64,000 nt of DNA from Ascidia mentula (GCA_947561715.1 OX387199.1:21953001-22017000); one strand, 5' to 3'. Positions 24,330 through 36,664 are shown, counted from the stretch's first letter. The notes: generated from the sequence alone by a model not told the origin. A program made the numbers and translations.

Positions 24330-24830
24330 AGTATACGATGCTGTTTATCTGAGTTGGTGTCGGACAATTGCCCGCCCCTTTAACCTTCCCAAACCTTCGT
24401 ACGGTTTCGCACAGCTAACATTGGTATTGGTTCCGCCCCCTGTAGCCGCAGTCGTCACGTTTGTCGTACCATGCAAGCCCAGGTCTGTAAACAGTAAACC
24501 TAACCAAGAATACCAGGCTAATATTTGCGAACGCTCGAATCAAACTATAGCAACATTTGTACTTTGCTCTTAACCTTCACCACGCAAAATCAAAGCACGA
24601 CAAAACACACTGTTTTCAGGAAAGTTTTAATTTCCAAAGTGTTTAAGAGGTACAGAATCAATGAATACAAGGTAAAATTTGACATCGATTTTATTTTATT
24701 CCAGTAACTAAAAACTAAAACTACAATAGCAAACTAAACTAACACACTCGCAAACAAACAGAAATATACAACAATTTAATACCGCGCGAAATATTCGCTA
24801 CCTAAGCAACAGAATGCTAACTAGAAATTT
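24330..24830. repeat. Interspersed repeat, diverged member
   Basis: It is homologous to 2335-3045 with several internal deletions. Its left flank (about 24180-24320) is shared with about 34465-34590 and, inverted, with about 51900-52025. Confidence 0.5.
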
Positions 24831-25670
24831 GCAATTACTCACTCCTCCCATGCGGTAATCAATTGTCGGCCCTTTTAAAGTCGACAAAAGACCGTGTACC
24901 CGAAACAGGAAATGTCACCCCCGGACCAGTCCTAACTTGTCCCGTACCGGTAAAGAGAAAGTCCAGTTAGAAATTATACGTTTATTCAACTACGGGAACT
25001 GGATTGGCCGCGTACCGCACACAAGTTTCAATTGCCAAGCATAAACCAGGTGAAGTGAACATAAAAGTAAAAGCCCTGGCGACCTGTCATATAACAATGC
25101 TTATTATCAATACATTATATTTATGTTAATATTGTTATTATTGTTAATATGTTGTTGTATTTGTCTTGATACAACGTCACATTGCACCCTCTAAATGTCC
25201 TATGTCCGATAATCACAGCTATATTTGTTTATGATTCATTATTCTATCTCATGATCTAATGCAGTATTTTGCTGCCAAACGTGCGTTATTTTGAAGAGGT
25301 ACAATGGATACAGGTAACAGCATCATTCTGTCACATGAGAGTAAAATTCTTTGGTAAAATCTTTCTCTACAAAAAACTTTGGAAGGACCGCAATAATTGA
25401 TTCGGATCGTTGCTAATTTTCGACAAGTAAAATAGCTTTTTTACATGTTATCATCAGTATTCGGCTTAGGGTCAAAAATTTTGGTCCATGCGAGTAAAAA
25501 GTGGTCCAATATTGTTTACACTACACTTGAAATAACATAATGCCCTCTAAATACTGGAAATACATGCCTAAAGAACATTTACAGAACATACATCTATCTG
25601 TTAACTACATCCATTCATAATAATCCCTAATTCATATCAACTCCCTTTCGGTTCACGACCAAAACCTTAA

Positions 25671-25776
25671 CCTGCCGGCTGCCCCCATCTGTTTTGTTCT
25701 CGTTAAACAGATGGGACAGCCTGTAGGTTGCGTGGCGCAACCGTGTTGACAAATTAAGTCAACAATATCGCGGTTG
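25671..25776. other. Cluster of three hairpins with alternative pairing
   Basis: Hairpin 1 pairs CCCATCTGTTT (25684-25694) with 25705-25715 exactly, extended by GGCTG/CAGCC outside. Hairpin 2 pairs GGTTGCG (25726-25732) with 25736-25742 around TGG. Hairpin 3 pairs TGTTGAC (25744-25750) with 25758-25764. CAACCG at 25738-25743, part of hairpin 2, can instead pair with CGGTTG at 25771-25776, which would enclose hairpin 3. It does not fold as a tRNA. It could be a mobile-element end or a structured RNA; I cannot say which. Confidence 0.35.
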
Positions 25777-28700
25777 AGTGCTATATGACACGGTGTAAAA
25801 AACAAATATGATCCCCAATCGCAAGGTTGTAACATCGTGATAATAATTTAAAAGGAAATGGAATTGTTGTAAGGTTTAAACACTTGACACTACGTCAAAG
25901 CACACGCAAAACCCGTATTAATGTTTGATCAATCACGAGAATCTCTGATGTTTGAGTTACTGCTGCGTCAATTCCGAGAGTCGATGTCCCTCTAGTGTGG
26001 GGAATCCATTTTAGCAACGTGTAATGTTAAAGTTGATGTTCGATATAAACAAATTAAAACGTGGAGGACACTCTTGAGACGAACATGTATTTAACTTTCA
26101 AAATAATAAAAACTTTATGCTAAGATGCTGGAAATATTATGGAAGCGTGTTAGACACAATTGTGTTTAACTTCGTAACTAAGTACTTTCCATTGTTTATC
26201 GGGATCTGTATGAGAAAATTCCCGACCCTTTTAACCTTAATAAAATCTGCGACTTGTTACTAAACATCAAGCATTGGATTGGCTGCCTACGACGAAGCAG
26301 AAACCGGAGCGGCCGTACCAGCCTCAGCTTATCCATTTCGGTAATCAGTAAACCAATAACAGGCTAATATTTACGTAAACTCAACTTCCCAGCAACACAT
26401 ATGCCAGCAGGGGAAAAACTGCGGAGATTATTCGATTTAAGTAAACATTACCTGTCATATGCAAACAATTTGCCGTGTTCACTGGCAGTGTTTTGCAGTA
26501 TTCAAATTTCAATTAAGCTGATACATGTCTGTGATATGCCAAAAACTGTACCTTGGCAAAACCCTAAATAATACCATGTGCAAAAATTATTTACTGTCAA
26601 ATATTTGTCCTAGTGCGTATATTGTGATTTCTTATTGTGAAAAAAAAACGACCAATTTAAGAAAAGCTGAAATAAACGTTTCCTCTGGTTTATATTTATT
26701 GCTGAAAAATTGTTTCTCAATTATAGGATTAATCAGATAGCATATATTTCCATGCATACCACGCAAACCATGCTATTTAAAATACAAGACATCGGAAAAG
26801 GTATGCTTAGCCCACACTACAAAAGCAACAGAACCTTGGAATAATAAGTTGTAATTTCTAGTTTAGCTTCAAATGATTAATGCATCTTTAAAATAAAAAT
26901 ATGAAGCTGTAAATACACGATCACAACACAAAAGGCTTCCACAAGCCTGTTAAACCCTGTCAACTCTGTACACTATTCAAGTTCACTCGGTTCTCTGTTT
27001 TCTGACATACCCACTGGTGTCACTTACAACTGATAAAGAGACAATCATAACTAGCTGTATACCGCCATCTAGCGCCTGCATATTTTTTTTTAGTATTGAT
27101 GTCACCACCACAGCCAAAAGTTTTGCTCACTAATGTGAAAATAGCTGAGCACATGCAATAGAAAGTGGCAGTCAATGTCGAAGCGCCGATAGATTACAAC
27201 TTGTGTTGTCATGTTCTGATTACTTATAAACTAAAAATGCACTGAACATTTGAAATTTTGGTTTTCAGCAACCGAAAAAACGAAAAAAGTTTTGTGTTCC
27301 TCAAAGTTGCTTAATATCATGTTTTCTACCCCGATAGCAAGTTTGGACCGCGGTTACACATTATAATTTTACCAAAACTGGATACAAAGTGCATCCAAGC
27401 CACATTTTATACTTGGGGTATCGGGGTGCATGACCGATGGTGCCAATGGCCACGCAAACGTGTTTCATGTCATTTGGGCCACATTGCGCAGTTAAAGGTG
27501 TTTGGAAAAGCAGGTGTTTATCCGACCATAGATTTTCACCAAGTTTGAAAAAAAAAACATCATCTGTCATCCAAGTTATTTACTCACAAGATATGCTTGT
27601 AAAGTTCGTGTTTGAATGAAATCTGTTGAGTTGAGATGGATAATATTCAGCAAGCTTCGGATTTGGCAATTAAATGTCGAGCTAATCTAATCACACGCCC
27701 GCACAAAATCAGGTTTAATTCTTTTCATTGCTATATTAATATTTGCTGTTGTCAAGGAAACGGTTACGTCACAACGATGCATATTTGAACTTAATCGATC
27801 ATTAAAGTTAAACCAACCGTTGAAATTTCCGAGGCGAATCATCGCGCGATGTTCTAAAATTCTTGTGCAAAACATCACGTGACCTCAGAACTACTCAGTT
27901 TCATGGCAACGGTTTGCGCCCCCCCCCCGTTTTGAAGTACGCGGAAATGTCTATGACAGAAATTTCCTGTTTTTCCAAAACATTCGCCTTACATCGGTCT
28001 GTGGTTTAAATGCCAGAGCTAACTCACGACGCAACATCGGATTTAATTGCTTTTTACTGGCAAATGTAATTCACTTACAACGTTAAAAAGAAATGTTTAC
28101 AATGAACTTCACCGTACGTTGATGTGAACCAAACCGTTATAGCTTTACGAGACTTCCGAACTACTTGATATCAAACAGCAATATTTGACATTCACTGGCA
28201 ACTACAACGATCACAACAATTTGTCTGATGGTATAGGGCACAATTTTCTCTGATATGAAATTAATTTTAGGTGTTTGTTCTGTTTACTCTTTCGCTGTTC
28301 ACGGCACAAGATAATAACAGCTTCTGTTTGCAATGTTTAAACAAGGGCTCTCGATGCATTCGGAAACGTCACCAATGTTGTAAAGCACCAATTGTTGTCA
28401 ATGAACTTTGAGCTAAGCAACCCGTTGAAATTTCCACTGTTGTTAGTTGAGGCGAAACATCTCATGGTGTTTTGAAATGAGTGAATAACATCACGTGATT
28501 TCACAAACGTACTCGGTTTCAACGTACGAGTTGTTTATGGTTTGCGGCGAAAACTCCTTCTCGCTTGTGGAGGTCGATAAAATGCAGAAACCTGAGTTAA
28601 CCTCATGTGTTTATTGTTTTGTGAAATACAGAGTACTTTAAATAGTTTTCTTTGTTCCTGTCCGGAACTTCATCCAGCGTTCGAGTCTCCGTCTCCAATT

Positions 28701-29881
28701 TCCTGGGTGTGCCAACAGTCATGGTGTTTTGCACTCCAATACATATTGCGCAAAGATACCAATTTTAATTTTAATTTTGAAGTTGGGTACATTCTTGTCG
28801 CCGGGTAAATGGTCACCAGATTTTAAATTGTTGAAGCATTTTACGTGAACACCCTTGCGCGACGAGGCGGAACATCACGTGATGTTTTCAGATCCCTGGG
28901 TGCCACGAACACCATTGTTTTTCTCAAAAGTAAGGGATTTTTATCGTAAAGACTAGGTCCACATATAAGTTTTTGCTTTCTTCGAAAGAGGAAATTTAAT
29001 CGTCGACATTTACACTCTTGTTAGTTAAGGCGATATCTAGGCTTTATCAAAAAGTGTTGGCAGCAACCCCTATAAAAACCACCATGGTTTTTCAGACCTC
29101 CAACACATTTGAAAAAGTTGCACGAAGACAAAAATTCTTTGTTGAGGATCGGTAAATTTGATTTTTTGTCTTTATCGCCTCGTAATATCAAAAGTGAAGT
29201 GCGAACAACAGTTTGGAATCCTTAAGCGAACAGAGAGATAATATTTCTACATAACAACTGTGACATGATAACCAACAACAAGTTCTGATTGTGCCCGTAC
29301 CTCGGAGGCATCAGTTTACACGCCCAGTTCTTCATTCACCTGGCCACGCTATGAACAAAGGAATGTTATTTACGGCCTAACAGCAGCACTAAAGAGGAAA
29401 GATGAAGTTATTCATTTGCCAGCAGTGAGCTTTTACTACCCAGTTTTATAGAGATTCCACCTCTTAGTAATCTTTCGAAACATGAACATTTGTAAAATGA
29501 TTTGATTTAAATTAGTTTCATTCACAAATATCTACAAACAAAATATACCACATCGAACTATACTAACTATGTACTCAGTGTTAGTTCTTCTGCGCTTTAA
29601 ACAAACAGTTAGCTACACATAACAGTTTTACACCAAGCCTAAGGATCGATTGTAAAGCAACACAACTCTATTTTTTGCGTTTACAGTAGGCAATAAAATA
29701 ATGGATATACGAGCAAATTGCGTTTACAAAAGGCAATAAAACAATGGATATACGATCCATTCAATGGAGCATTACTAGATATAAGTATGGAGACAATAGT
29801 GTGTTTGGTTCAGATCTTGTTCTGGTTTTAAAGTTTTCCAGAGAAGTCCGGAGAGAGTTGTCTAACTTCCTCGTCCTCGCT

Positions 29882-31112
29882 TCAGTCTGGACTTTCGATT
29901 TCATGGAAGAGTTCTTTCTTCTTTTTTTTCAGCGCTTTATTTTCACCTCCATCAGGTTCCAGGTAACTGTTGTAACAAAACGAAATCGTGGAAAAAAGGT
30001 TGTTTGTGCAATCATTCTTGGATGAAATGCATGAAAACGACGACCAATTAATAATTAGGAAAACTGAACTACAAAAAACTTTTATTAAAAAAATTAGTTT
30101 CAAGTATGTTCAACAAAATTATTGCACTATAGATTTTGCCTTTGCTCGGTTTCCCCCTATTTTCTCTGTAAGGATGCACCTAGTTTGGTGCTAAACGGAT
30201 GGCCTTGGCTATATATTCACTACAAAGTCTTTTAAACAGTGAGCAGCTGTCTGCAGCTCACAGACTGTGTAACTAGTTTTAATTTACACGATTAAAATAC
30301 ACAAATTATTTTTTTTCAAGAAATATAGTTAAGTTCAAGGACTTAGCGTGGGAAGTGATTATTAAATTTTACCTTTTTAACATTTCCTTCGCTGCTTTTT
30401 CTCTTTCATTAAAACTCTTCCCACGAAACACTTTAATGAGGTCTTCTATGATATCTTCTTCGTTTTGTTTCTGTTCTTTGGTTTTCTTATTTGTGTTTAC
30501 TCTCAAAATACAAGCGGTGATGCAGGATGGAACAGGGATGGTTCGGTAGATATCATTATCAGGTAGTCGTCTGGCAATCTCGAACAACAAAAGAACTGAA
30601 AACTCGAAAAACCGATCCTCGTTGTCACTTCTGGTATTTATTGATTTTGTCATAAACTTCTCAAAATATTCACAAAATCCAGGCAATTTCACTCTATGAT
30701 CTTTATGAAGAAAGTAGCCGTAACTGTTGGGTTGGTCTGTAAGAGCGGACGTAATGATTACACCATTACCAGGTTGGTCTACAGATGGATTGGCAAGCAA
30801 AATAACATTTCGTTTCCCATCGGATCCGCAGCAAAAGAAGAAGTAGTTTCCACTTTTGAAACGTTCTGAGGTTATGTTTTTGACAATATCAAAGAAGATT
30901 TTGAGTAATTCTTTCCCTTTCAGCCCTTCACAATTATATATCTTCACAAGTTGTCGTGGAACGCACTGATTTGCTCTGTTTCCAGGATACGCCAGTTGGT
31001 ATGTTGTAAGCGTCTTCACAAGATCTTTCACTTCATTGATTTCATTTGTGATACGATTAATCATTTGAACCAATCTTATAAGTACTACATAACGCACGTT
31101 AAGAAACGGCAT
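29882..31112 (-). CDS. Array-family protein, MP-type N-terminus, two exons
   Basis: I do not recognise the family. The exons are 31112-30373 and 29966-29882, giving 274 residues. The donor is AAAAAG|GTAAAA, the acceptor CAACAG|TTACC, with a split Ser codon. The N-terminus MPFLNVRYVVLIRLVQMINR resembles the hydrophobic start of the gene at 3131-4338, and both have tails of the form LE..GGEN.ALK.KKK.LF. The two therefore form a subfamily. It lacks the Glu/Lys-rich insert of that gene. The core shows substitutions at otherwise fixed positions: FFFCCG for FRCG and TIPVPSCITACIL for SIPVSSCIAACIL. No frame lesion is visible. The changed motif residues could mean altered or relaxed function. Confidence 0.7.
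30233..30262 (+). ncRNA. Hammerhead-like 3' fragment
   Basis: AAACAGTG, a short linker, CTGTC and TGCAGCTCAC reproduce the stem III and 3' stem I strand of the motif at 861-905, including a GTC cleavage triplet. Nothing resembling CTGATGA or stem II lies upstream, so this is only a relic. Confidence 0.35.
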
Positions 31113-32799
31113 GTTCTTCTATTGCGTCACACAAACTCCGACTGTTCAAACCTACACAAAATTGCCACCGAGTGACAGCAAAGTTAGTCTCTCAACAGAT
31201 GTTATGTTTGCATTGCCTGCAAGACATACTCAATGATACGTATTATGGAGCAATAAACATTGCGTATCGAGACCGCCAATTCCCGCCAGTAATGCCATCG
31301 AATTTGTAAATTCATTTCGTCACATCGTGAGAATAACCTACGAACCAAAGCGGAGTTGGAACACTTTTCATTGTTTAACGGGATTTTTAAGAGCAAATTC
31401 GTCCCTTATAACGCAGAAAAATGACTACTTTCCCCGAGACAGGTAGTGCCACGTGTATACCAGTCGAAATTACTCGGCACCGGTAAAGAGCAAACCAGGC
31501 TACAAACGATAGGTTGAATCAACTGCATTTGTTTGGTCACATACAGCAGTCTCAACCAACCATGTTCGGTTACCAACAGACCGAGTCAGAACAATTGTCT
31601 AAAAAAGGCATAATGCTTAAACCAAAAGCAACTAAGGAAATTGCATTTTTAAGTAAACACTATTTTTTTTTATTAAAAAGTAAAACCCCGGGCGACCTGT
31701 CATGTAACAATGCTCATACAACTATGCAATATGTATACAAGCGGAAAAAACATTTGTATTTGCTTCACATGTTTACTGGTTAATAATTTATTATAGCTGA
31801 AAAACTGTATTTCGATGAACTATCACATGCCCTTACATGTTGACCTATGTCCAGCAGGCACAACTACACTTGTTTTTGTAATCCCTTACACTATCTCTAT
31901 GACCTACTGCAGCTTTCACTGCTGCCAAACGTAATTTATTTTGTACCCTAACTGCACTTTAGTGTGGATAAATGTGGCCTATTGTGTAAGGTGCAAAACC
32001 ATAAAACGAATTGTTGAGGCAAGTGTGAATTTTTTTAAATGATTGCTAGTTGTACATTTCGCGGTATATTGCAAATGGTCAACGCAAACCTTTGCAGAAA
32101 CAAACAAAGCCTGTCTTACTTTTGTTGCCTTTTTTTACCTAACGAAGATAAATGCATGTTTGCTAGCACGGCTGGAGAAATTAATCCATAGATTTCTCAC
32201 ATTAAAACGGAAAACTTTTAAACAAAGTTCTATGCACGATCGCAACACAAAAGTTTTCCAGGAAAACAAAGTCCTGTCGACTTTCTGAAAACGTCTGTTC
32301 GGTTCCGTTTTGTCGTGACCTGTCCCAGTGTCATTTGCAGCTGGAAGGGACAATTCTCCACTGTACGTAGTATGTTTTGTGGCTCTATACCTCCATCTTG
32401 CGCCAGTTTTTGACGCAAAGAAAACAAACAGAAACGCGGTGCTTATTGTGCAATTAGTACACAATAATTCTTTGTATAATACCTGCGTGAAACAACAAGA
32501 AATCACAGTGAAAATCGACACTGTTAAAAGCGCAATTATAAAGTACAAGTATCTAAGTGCCCTTTATTAATGCATTGAACTTGGTGCAAAACGAAACACA
32601 GTTTACATCGAAAAAGCTAACACATGGACATTTACGGATTGTAAAATTAGAAAAAATAACATATTGCACATTGAAATAACAGTATGCGATGAAAGTAAAT
32701 AAGTATCATTCATTCATTTGCCAAGGTTTAAACTTATGTTAACAAATGGTTTGTGGACATTTACAAACTGTTTTGTTGTTCAGTTATGTACATAATTGT
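31113..32799. repeat. Intergenic; right part (about 31880-32799) is an old paralogue of the 3.86-kb tandem unit
   Basis: From about 31880 the sequence matches 13620-14580 of the tandem unit (CTATGACCT..GCAGCTT.. onward), with many small changes. It is followed, as in that unit, by the tail exon of a family gene. No gene is seen in 31113-31880. Confidence 0.6.
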
Positions 32800-34221
32800 T
32801 TAATATCGGTTGCAGGCAGCTGGATTGAAGAGTCGTTTCATTAGTTTTACTTTTTCTTCCTTCGTACCTCCTTCCTCGTAAAACCTATTTTAACCCAACC
32901 AAAAAGTTATAAATATAACGCGTTTTAAATATATTTGTATATCCAGTCCAATGTCTCAAATTATAATGGGCAGCGTAGACTCAGTTACACTACGATGTGC
33001 ATTTTGTAGAAACGATCGATTTGAAAGCAAATCCTGAAAACATTTTTACTTGTGACGTTCTTTGCTTTTACTTGTGTAAAACGATTTAGGGATCTGCAGA
33101 AGAAACTTCAAGGTAATTGGGGTCCAGCATTTTATTTTCTATATGCGCTCTGATAAATAGGAGTTAGTTTCAGTTTTTCAGGAGATATATGATCCCTTCC
33201 ACACGACCATTTGCACAGGCAAAAATATTTTTTACACCAACCTTAGAAAACATGTCACGAATGACTACAGGAAGCAATCTGATTGACCGACGGATTTGTC
33301 TTTTTTCGCATCACTATTTGCCGGAAACTCGAAAGGGAGTAAGTGTTCTTACTGTTGAGTTTTGTTGCAATTTTTATTTTTTTTGCTATTCCTTTAGACA
33401 GAAACCGGGAATGCCAATAGGCACAATCGTTATTTCTATTAAAAATAAAGACCTTATATTGGCGCTTATCGTCTATCACCCCCTTTCGAGTTTCCGGACA
33501 AAACCAACCTCTTCAGGATGTTTCTTGCGGCATTTTTCCTCATATCCAAATCCCCTTGAAACACTTTTTCCAGCTGCCTAAATACATCTAGCTCATCTAG
33601 CTCAAACAACAAGAAAACAGAGATCTCGAAAAATCTGCCACTAAAATTTCTTTGGTTTTTGATGTAAACTGATTTTGTCATAAACTTTTCAAAGTAATGC
33701 GGAAAACCTTGAAACTCGTATGTTTTTGGCGGTTGAAGCAAGTATTTAAATGTGTTTGGTTGGTTTGTGAGGGAAGAGGTCATTATTAAACCATTCCCAG
33801 GTTGATTGGAAGTTGGGTTTGCGAGCAAGATAATATCTCGATTCTCACCGGGTCCACAACGGAAGAAGAAGTAATTTCCTGCTTCATACATTTCTCTGTG
33901 TTGAACAATATCAATGAACTTGTACAGCAACTTTTGACCCCTGACCACCTCAAAGTTGTAACTTGCCACTCGTTTACCGGGAACCAGGATCTTCTTTTCA
34001 TCGCAATATTTTTCCAAATTTGTCAAGAGGTGATGGTTGGTTGGCATGACAACTTGTGGAAAATTGCTTCGAAATATTTTGTCGTACTTTCTAAACTCAT
34101 CATAACTTTCTGTCTTGATCCAAATGTTTCGTTTCCACGAGACTTGTCCACTCCATATTTTACAAGACTCCAAAACGCCGTAACATTTAATTACTCTGGC
34201 CATCCAATTCCTTTTAACCAA
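32800..34221 (-). CDS. Array-family protein, copy D, with in-frame loss of the signature segment
   Basis: I do not recognise the family. The exons are 34203 (or 34221) to 33509 and 32884-32800, giving about 259 residues. The donor is AAGAG|GTTGGT, the acceptor AAATAG|GTTTT. The start at 34203 (MARVIKCYG) matches copy C. The first part of the core is intact: NYFFFRCG, LLANPTSNQPGNG and FEKFMTKSV. After FLLFE the sequence jumps straight to LDELDVF. A net 33 residues are lost, including ARRL and the whole SIPVSSCI motif. The junction near 33590-33605 contains a small duplication (CTCATCTAGCTC). The frame stays open, so a protein lacking the most conserved segment could be made. It may instead be a recent loss of function. 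Confidence 0.6.
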
Positions 34222-34344
34222 CTAGCAACAAATCTTTGGGCTAAAAAAATTCTGTGGTTAAAATAAAGTTAATATTTCGTACCAAGTCTACCCAGTTGGG
34301 AACCCAACCGATCGGTCGTCTACCAGCCAGCCCAGTGCCACAGT

Positions 34345-34400
34345 CACCAGCTGCACTGATGAGACCTTTCAGGTAGAAACAGTGCGTACATTTGTCTCTC
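34345..34400 (+). ncRNA. Hammerhead-ribozyme-like motif, stem I decayed
   Basis: CAGCTGCA precedes CTGATGA (34356-34362). Stem II is ACCT/AGGT with a closing G-A mismatch, followed by GAAA (34376-34379). Stem III can pair ACAG (34379-34382) with TTGT (34392-34395), followed by the C of a GTC cleavage triplet. The next bases do not pair with the 5' stem I strand, so self-cleavage seems unlikely. Confidence 0.4.
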
Positions 34401-34948
34401 AATCTTGTAGTTCAGTTTAAGAACTCTTTACCGATATTTTGTGTTATCTTATCTTTCGCTTGCAATATATATTGTGGAAAACACACAAACTTGTCCTATC
34501 GACCCTGTTGTCCGAACTTGCCCGGTTGCTGCTACAATAAAATCATTGTGTTTTGTTGTGACAAACAACAACCACGTTACCTCAACGAAGCCACAGAAGT
34601 TTAAACAAAAACCCGCTAATGTAAACACCAGGAAACTACTTACTCCTTCACAGGAGTTTGTAAACTCAAATATCAACACTAGTATTCTCATAAAATTTGG
34701 TAAATTGTTCACCACGAACTAGCAGGCGCTCCATATTACACCACTACTACATCATGCATATTAATAGGAGTTCGAAATTTGAACATGTGGTCTTTACTTC
34801 ACGTGAAAATTTTGCTTTTTTAGTGAGAAAACACTTATATTCCCATCGATATTAACATCAGGTAGATGCGCCAATTTTCAGGCCATGACATATTCGCAAA
34901 CTGTCGTAGATCAACGTTTTAATTTTAACGTTTGGAACAACATTCATT

Positions 34949-35003
34949 GAGCTGCTGACATTAAACGGAGTTTCGACCTGCCAGGTCTCATCAGTGCAGC
35001 TGG
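34949..35003 (-). ncRNA. Candidate type I hammerhead ribozyme
   Basis: Read 5' to 3' on the minus strand: stem I strand CAGCTGC, CTGATGA (34994-34988), stem II GACCT/AGGTC with loop GGC, GAAA (34974-34971), a stem III region, then GTC with predicted cleavage after 34957. The 3' stem I strand GCAGCT follows and pairs over 6 bp. All invariant core bases are in place. Stem III is weak (A-U and C-G, then mismatches); some retrotransposon-linked animal hammerheads also have very short stem III. The motif sits in the duplicated block at the position matching 622-675. Confidence 0.55.
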
Positions 35004-35189
35004 TGAATGAAGTTGGTCATGCCGACTAACTAACTAGACAGAAGCTATTCCACTGTGGTGAATTTACATTCGCCGTCGTTAGGAACCAAACTACAGGTAC
35101 GACATACCGGGAACGAACCACAGAGCACACAATGGGCAAGTAACCGCTTGAAAACCGATAGTGTTGTCGCCTATTGTCACCAAAACAAA

Positions 35190-35235
35190 GAGCTTATAGG
35201 TCGAAGCAGTGGCCATCTGTATGCAGCTCACAGAA
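35190..35235 (+). ncRNA. Hammerhead-like 3' half (duplicate of 861-905)
   Basis: This is the same remnant as at 861-905, with one change in the core (CGAAGC for CGAAAC). Stem III and the 3' stem I strand are still present. Confidence 0.4.
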
Positions 35236-35682
35236 ATCATATCATTAGCTCCATTTGCTCATATATATGCGACAACGTTTCTATACCACTGACCTGAGCG
35301 GACTGTAAATATTTTCATATGCTTCAGCCTTATGCCTCCATTGCACGCCATTATATGGTAATCACTGCCCATCAATCTATTGTTGAGTTGCTTCCGCCTT
35401 GGTTAACTTCCTGTTAACTCTGCATTCTCAGGTCTTCTCCCTTTGGTATTAATATCAGTGATTTTTATGCCATTGTACTTTTACGATTGCGATCCCTCTG
35501 CTAAAGTTTGTGATAATTTTATTCATTCAAATGTTTAACACCGGATTTCATTTAGACAAATTGTGCGACCGGTTTTAGAGGTGATGTCACATATAGCAAA
35601 ATGAAAACAGTCGTGTTGCATGTCAAAAATAAACAACCAACTAACGAACTAACTGATGAAAATCCATAATTTGTGTCCTCCG

Positions 35683-35826
35683 TTACCTGGACAACGTGGA
35701 TCTGACGTAATGCACCACATTCTTGCGCGATTTATCCAAAGCGAAGGAGTATGTGATAGGGGTAATGGCGCTGGAAAGGAGAATAGCTGCTGCAATGGCG
35801 TAAAGCACAAGGAATAACCACGTGAA
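35683..35826 (-). pseudogene. Isolated GPCR TM7/C-tail exon fragment, frame open
   Basis: From 35826 the minus strand reads 47 codons to a TAA at 35685. There is a hydrophobic TM7-like helix with TPITYS in place of the NPxxY motif, then ALDK.RKNVVH.VRS.LSR. It closely parallels the end of the receptor at 58788-63737. Stops lie just upstream and no acceptor-linked TM6 coding is present, so it is a stranded exon. The left-block copy at 1355-1500 is further degraded. Confidence 0.6.
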
Positions 35827-36664
35827 CAATTAAGTCTACTGGAGAACATACATTGCTAACAATACACATACTCTAACCATACAAAAACCATACAAAAACC
35901 TACTATAGGGAAAACTAGTACACAGCCAACAGAATCTCAATTTTGGGAAAATCAGTTCCAATTTACTCATTCTTATGTTTCTACCCAAAATAACTCCTTG
36001 TTTTAACGAGCTTCGGATTCTGTGATGTTTTGATTTTCTCATAGGAAAACACTGTACATTAATGCCATATAAATATTCTTGATCAGGCTTATGCTTTTCA
36101 TTTGTCGTTGATCACCTTCTGGGAATTCTGGCGTCACAACTTTTTGTAAATTCATTACTTACAAGATGCACCAACATTCAACATATTAAGGCACCAATGC
36201 CAGTTTCCTAACGCAATAATATTCGGTCAGGCTTAATCCGTGCGCATGTTAACCATGACTTCAACTAAAACTTGCAACAAAATAACGTAATGATATTTTT
36301 GTGCAGCAACAAGTACAAAATCTTGCACTGGCTTGTCGGAAAAAAGTAGCTTTGTTTTTTTCTAGCACGAGCTTCGGGCTCTAATTCGATTTATTATGGA
36401 ATGTAATAGAAAACGCCAACCATAATGCAATGCAAACAAGTAGGCTTAATATTGGTGGTAGGCCAAGGATTAAACTCTCCGCAAAACACGTAAACTTGAT
36501 CAAAGTGCAACGAAATTCTCATAACGGTGATCACGAGCTTGTGGCCAGAATTATTTGCGTTAACTTCTCTGGACCGTCCTGATGGTACCCCCCGAATATT
36601 GTCAAGTGATTTAACCACGTGATTCGAGTTTGTAAGCAAACAACCCACAAACCAAAACAAACTA

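Larger units (their letters stand above)
23807..29881. other. Long intergenic region, no gene recognised
   Basis: Six kilobases hold only repeats and short non-conserved frames. The parts I can name are an interspersed repeat (24330-24830), a hairpin cluster (25671-25776), a diverged short repeat (26910-27090), and several CATCACGTGA sites between 27870 and 28890. A run of ten C bases lies near 27921. About 23950-24600 is present in reverse orientation at 51800-52300. Confidence 0.5.

Noticed and set aside
25671..25745. tRNA gene
   Set aside because: The hairpins lack an anticodon arm and the A-box and B-box promoter words.
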